A stretch of DNA of 15,555 nucleotides from an uncultured Clostridia bacterium. GTDB lineage: Bacteria; Bacillota; Clostridia; Christensenellales; Aristaeellaceae. Below, piece by piece: positions 13,724 to 15,555 of the stretch. The notes under the pieces were generated by a model. That model worked only from the letters and a program-made list of their open reading frames with translations, did not search any database and was not told where the DNA came from. Position 1 is the stretch's first letter; every line of letters begins with the position of its first letter. The position numbers were made by a program, and so were the translations under genes. The DNA lies in the NCBI GenBank assembly GCA_946410395.1, contig CAMKAE010000022.1:1-15555 (forward strand), written 5' to 3'.

Positions 13724-14914
13724 TTGGCAAAAGAGCGCATCGGCATCATGGGGGGAACCTTCAACCCCATCCACAGAGGGCACGTGATCATGGCACAGGC
13801 GGCGATGGAGGCCGTCTCCCTGGACCGCGTGATTTTTCTGCCGGACGGACAGCCGCCGCACAAGACGGGCATTGCGCCGGCGGAGGACCGCTGGCGGATG
13901 GTGAACGTGGCCCTCAGCGGCGCCAGGCGCATGGAAGCCAGCCGGATGGAGCTGGACCGGGAGGGCACTACCTACACCTATGACACCCTGATCCGCCTGC
14001 GGGACAAGCTGTCCAAAGCCAGCCTGTTCTATATCATCGGCGCCGACACGCTGATGCAGCTGAAGACATGGCACCGGTACGAGGACGTGCTGAAGCTGTG
14101 CACGTTCCTGGTCTGCCCGCGCAACGGCGGACCGGACGCGGACGAGCTCCTGGCGGAGCAGCACCGTCTGGCGAAGGCCGGCGGAAAGATCGCCTTCGTG
14201 GGCATGGAGCCGGTGGATGTCTCCTCCACGCAGATCCGCGCCGCGCTGGCGCAGGGCAGGGAGCCGGCCATGCTCGACCCGATGGTGGGCGAGTACGCGG
14301 CGGCCTGCGGGCTCTACGGTCCGCCGCGGGTGCAGCGCGCCGCGGAGTGGATGGCGCAGCTGTATGACGATCTGACGTTCAAGCGCTTCGTGCACACCCT
14401 TGGTGTGGCATACAGCGCCCGGGAACTGGCCCTGATCCACGGGCTGGACGCCGCGCGGGCCGAGGGCGCGGCCCTGCTGCACGACTGCGCCAAATGCCTG
14501 GCCCTGAGCAACATGCAGTGGATCGCCTATGACAACAAGCTGACCGCGGACCGGAGCATCCTGAGCAGCGGCGCGCTGCTGCACGCCATTGTGGGCCGCT
14601 GGATGGCGGAACAGGTCTACGGCGTGACGGACACCGCGGTGCTGGAGGCCATCGAGGCGCATACCACCGGTGCGCCGGGTATGTCCCCGCTGGCCATGGC
14701 GGTGTACCTGGCGGACAAGATCGAGCCCGGCCGCGAGGCGTATCCGCTGCTGGAGAAGGTGCGGGAGACGGCGAAGCGGTCGCTGGTGCAGGCCATGATC
14801 CTGTCCATGGAGGGCACGGCGGGCTATGTGGAGAAGGGCGGCAAGCCCCTGCATCCTCGGACCCTGGAGACGCTCGCGTGGCTCCGCAATCAGAACGAAA
14901 AGACCGGCGGCTGA
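13724..14914 (+). CDS. nadD: NadD-YqeK fusion: nicotinate mononucleotide adenylyltransferase + HD-domain Ap4A hydrolase
   Basis: This 396-residue protein joins two enzymes usually made separately. Residues 1-200 are NadD, which makes nicotinate adenine dinucleotide from NaMN and ATP. It shows the nucleotidyltransferase motif GGTFNPIHRGH (10-20), PPHK, YIIGADTLMQLKTW, and SSTQIR (167-172). Residues from about 215 are YqeK, an HD-domain hydrolase that splits Ap4A symmetrically. The metal ligands H224, H253-D254, H287, H313 and D331 are all visible. NadD is typically about 200 residues and YqeK about 190, so both parts are complete. The start is TTG with AAGGA ten bases before it; the nearby ATG at 13713 is out of frame and the next in-frame ATG lies inside the nucleotide-binding loop. 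rsfS follows after 54 bases, keeping the usual Firmicutes order. Confidence 0.93.
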   Translation: MAKERIGIMGGTFNPIHRGHVIMAQAAMEAVSLDRVIFLPDGQPPHKTGIAPAEDRWRMVNVALSGARRMEASRMELDREGTTYTYDTLIRLRDKLSKASLFYIIGADTLMQLKTWHRYEDVLKLCTFLVCPRNGGPDADELLAEQHRLAKAGGKIAFVGMEPVDVSSTQIRAALAQGREPAMLDPMVGEYAAACGLYGPPRVQRAAEWMAQLYDDLTFKRFVHTLGVAYSARELALIHGLDAARAEGAALLHDCAKCLALSNMQWIAYDNKLTADRSILSSGALLHAIVGRWMAEQVYGVTDTAVLEAIEAHTTGAPGMSPLAMAVYLADKIEPGREAYPLLEKVRETAKRSLVQAMILSMEGTAGYVEKGGKPLHPRTLETLAWLRNQNEKTGG

Positions 14915-14968
14915 TCACCCGCCGTTCAAGAATGACCCAAATAATATAATATGGAAAGGAAGCTGCCT

Positions 14969-15334
14969 ATGCAGGAAAACGCGCTGGTACAGAAGGTTGC
15001 GTCTCTGCTCTGGGAACGGAAAGCGCAGAACATCGTGGCGCTGGATGTCCGCGGGCTGACGGTGCTTTGCGATACCATGATCATCGCCTCCGGCCGCAAT
15101 GCCAATCAGGTCAAGGCGCTCTACGATGACGTGGACGAGTTGATGGCCAAGGAGGGTGTGGCGCTGCGCCGCTCGGAGGGCTCCTCGGAGGGCCGCTGGA
15201 TCGTCATGGATTACTCCACCATCCTCATCCACATTTTCCACCAGGATGAGCGCGCCTACTACAATCTGGAGCGCCTGTGGGAGGACGGGACCAACCGCAT
15301 TGACCTGCCCTTTGACCAGACGGCCGAGGAATGA
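14969..15334 (+). CDS. rsfS: Ribosomal silencing factor RsfS
   Basis: This 121-residue protein binds ribosomal protein L14 (uL14) and blocks joining of the 30S and 50S subunits when nutrients are short. The sequence covers the whole DUF143/RsfS family: ALDVRGLTVLCDTMIIASGRNANQV near 24-48, the central EGSSEGRWIVMDYSTILIHIF (about 74-94) and the closing DERAYYNLERLWEDG. An ATG six codons upstream (14951) has no ribosome binding site, whereas this one follows AAAGGA by 8-9 bases, so it was chosen. It is most likely transcribed with nadD-yqeK. A TATAAT at 14945-14950 lacks a -35 partner and is not counted as a promoter. Confidence 0.94.
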   Translation: MQENALVQKVASLLWERKAQNIVALDVRGLTVLCDTMIIASGRNANQVKALYDDVDELMAKEGVALRRSEGSSEGRWIVMDYSTILIHIFHQDERAYYNLERLWEDGTNRIDLPFDQTAEE

Positions 15335-15352
15335 GGAAAAGCGAATGACCGT

Positions 15353-15386
15353 GCTGCCGGAGGAGACGGAGCCGCGGCAGCGTTTT
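15353..15386 (+). terminator. Probable terminator after rsfS
   Basis: GCTGCCG (15353-15359) pairs with CGGCAGC (15375-15381), followed by GTTTT. The 15-base loop is long and the T run short, so termination may be partial. Confidence 0.6.
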
Positions 15387-15420
15387 AGTCGTTTTGGGAT
15401 TTCCGCCGCGGGCGAAGCGC

Positions 15421-15449
15421 TTGCGCGGACAGGGCCGATGGGGTATAAT
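15421..15449 (+). promoter_or_regulatory. Promoter of miaA
   Basis: -35 TTGCGC (15421-15426), 17-base spacer, -10 TATAAT (15444-15449). Transcription would begin near 15456, about 30 bases before the miaA start. Confidence 0.8.
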
Positions 15450-15484
15450 GCCTCTGGCTTGAACGAAGGAAGGGGGTGTGCGGC

Positions 15485-15555
15485 GTGCGTGAGCAACCGA
15501 TCTGGATCCTGACGGGCCCGACGGCCTCCGGGAAGACCGAGGTCTCCCTGACGCT
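15485..15555 (+). CDS. miaA: tRNA dimethylallyltransferase MiaA, 5' part only
   Basis: Only the first 23 complete codons are inside the window. They read MREQPIWILTGPTASGKTEV and onward, with the P-loop GPTASGKT that is diagnostic for MiaA. The enzyme adds a dimethylallyl group to A37 of tRNAs reading UNN codons. The GTG start lies 9 bases after a GAAGGAAGGGGG site. An in-frame GTG at 15476 touches that site and is less likely. A promoter of its own and a terminator-like hairpin before it suggest a new transcription unit. Confidence 0.88.
   Translation, partial: MREQPIWILTGPTASGKTEVSLT

Noticed and set aside
10800..13730. Open frame of 976 codons on the minus strand, antisense to the whole wall-protein gene.
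   Set aside because: Same compositional artefact: the sense strand has a signal peptide, domains, a promoter and a terminator, while the antisense frame is low-complexity Gly/Arg/His/Val with no recognisable domain and crosses both the promoter and the terminator.
14945..14950. TATAAT directly before the rsfS start region.
   Set aside because: No acceptable -35 lies 16-18 bases upstream, and the start point would fall inside the ribosome binding site; rsfS is more simply read from the nadD promoter.
15345..15512. Small frame of 55 codons between rsfS and miaA with a GAGGAAAAG site before its ATG.
   Set aside because: It spans the terminator hairpin and the miaA promoter and overlaps the miaA start; the translated sequence shows no family features.

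Overview
The window looks like a chromosome segment of a GC-rich member of the Firmicutes/Clostridia, probably an uncultured gut or rumen lineage. This rests on strong AGGAGG-type ribosome binding sites, housekeeping promoters close to TTGACA-17-TATAAT, the Firmicutes linkages rplI-dnaB-yhaM and nadD-yqeK-rsfS, a CUT1 sugar ABC operon, and a secreted SH3/peptidoglycan-binding protein with Pro-Thr linkers. The lineage is inferred; no marker gene for exact placement is present.

Layout, left to right. (1) 1-258: the left end of an IS200/IS605-family insertion sequence lying on the minus strand. It has the 23-nt terminal palindrome, a second inverted repeat that covers the tnpA ribosome binding site, and only the first ~19 recognisable codons of tnpA, so it is a remnant. 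Its end abuts the terminator of the neighbouring operon. (2) 258-4126, minus strand: a complete transcription unit, promoter > rplI (ribosomal protein L9) > dnaB (replicative helicase) > yhaM-type OB/HD 3'-5' exonuclease > lipoprotein > terminator. (3) 4174-10686, minus strand: a second complete unit, promoter > structured 5' UTR > sugar-binding protein > intercistronic hairpin > MalF-like permease > MalG-like permease > MalK/MsmK-like ATPase > terminator. Both permeases are about twice the usual size. The MalF homologue has an N-terminal DUF5684-like membrane module, and the MalG homologue has an extra extracytoplasmic segment plus four predicted membrane helices between its first helix and the core permease domain. 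(4) 10687-13607, plus strand: a divergent promoter, then a 902-residue exported protein with two SH3 domains, six peptidoglycan-binding repeats and an unfamiliar C-terminal domain, then a terminator. (5) 13663-15386, plus strand: a NadD-YqeK fusion followed by rsfS (ribosomal silencing factor), then a terminator-like hairpin. (6) From 15421: a promoter and the first 71 bases of miaA (tRNA dimethylallyltransferase), cut by the window edge.

Working together: units 2, 5 and 6 are housekeeping genes (ribosome, replication, RNA turnover, NAD and Ap4A metabolism, tRNA modification). Unit 3 imports a carbohydrate of unknown identity, and unit 4 acts at the cell wall. The least ordinary items are the two enlarged permeases, the C-terminal domain of the wall protein with its GHxCIHF motif, the self-complementary 5' UTR of the transporter operon, and the IS200 remnant that retains its regulatory left end. 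No tRNA, rRNA or CRISPR array was seen.
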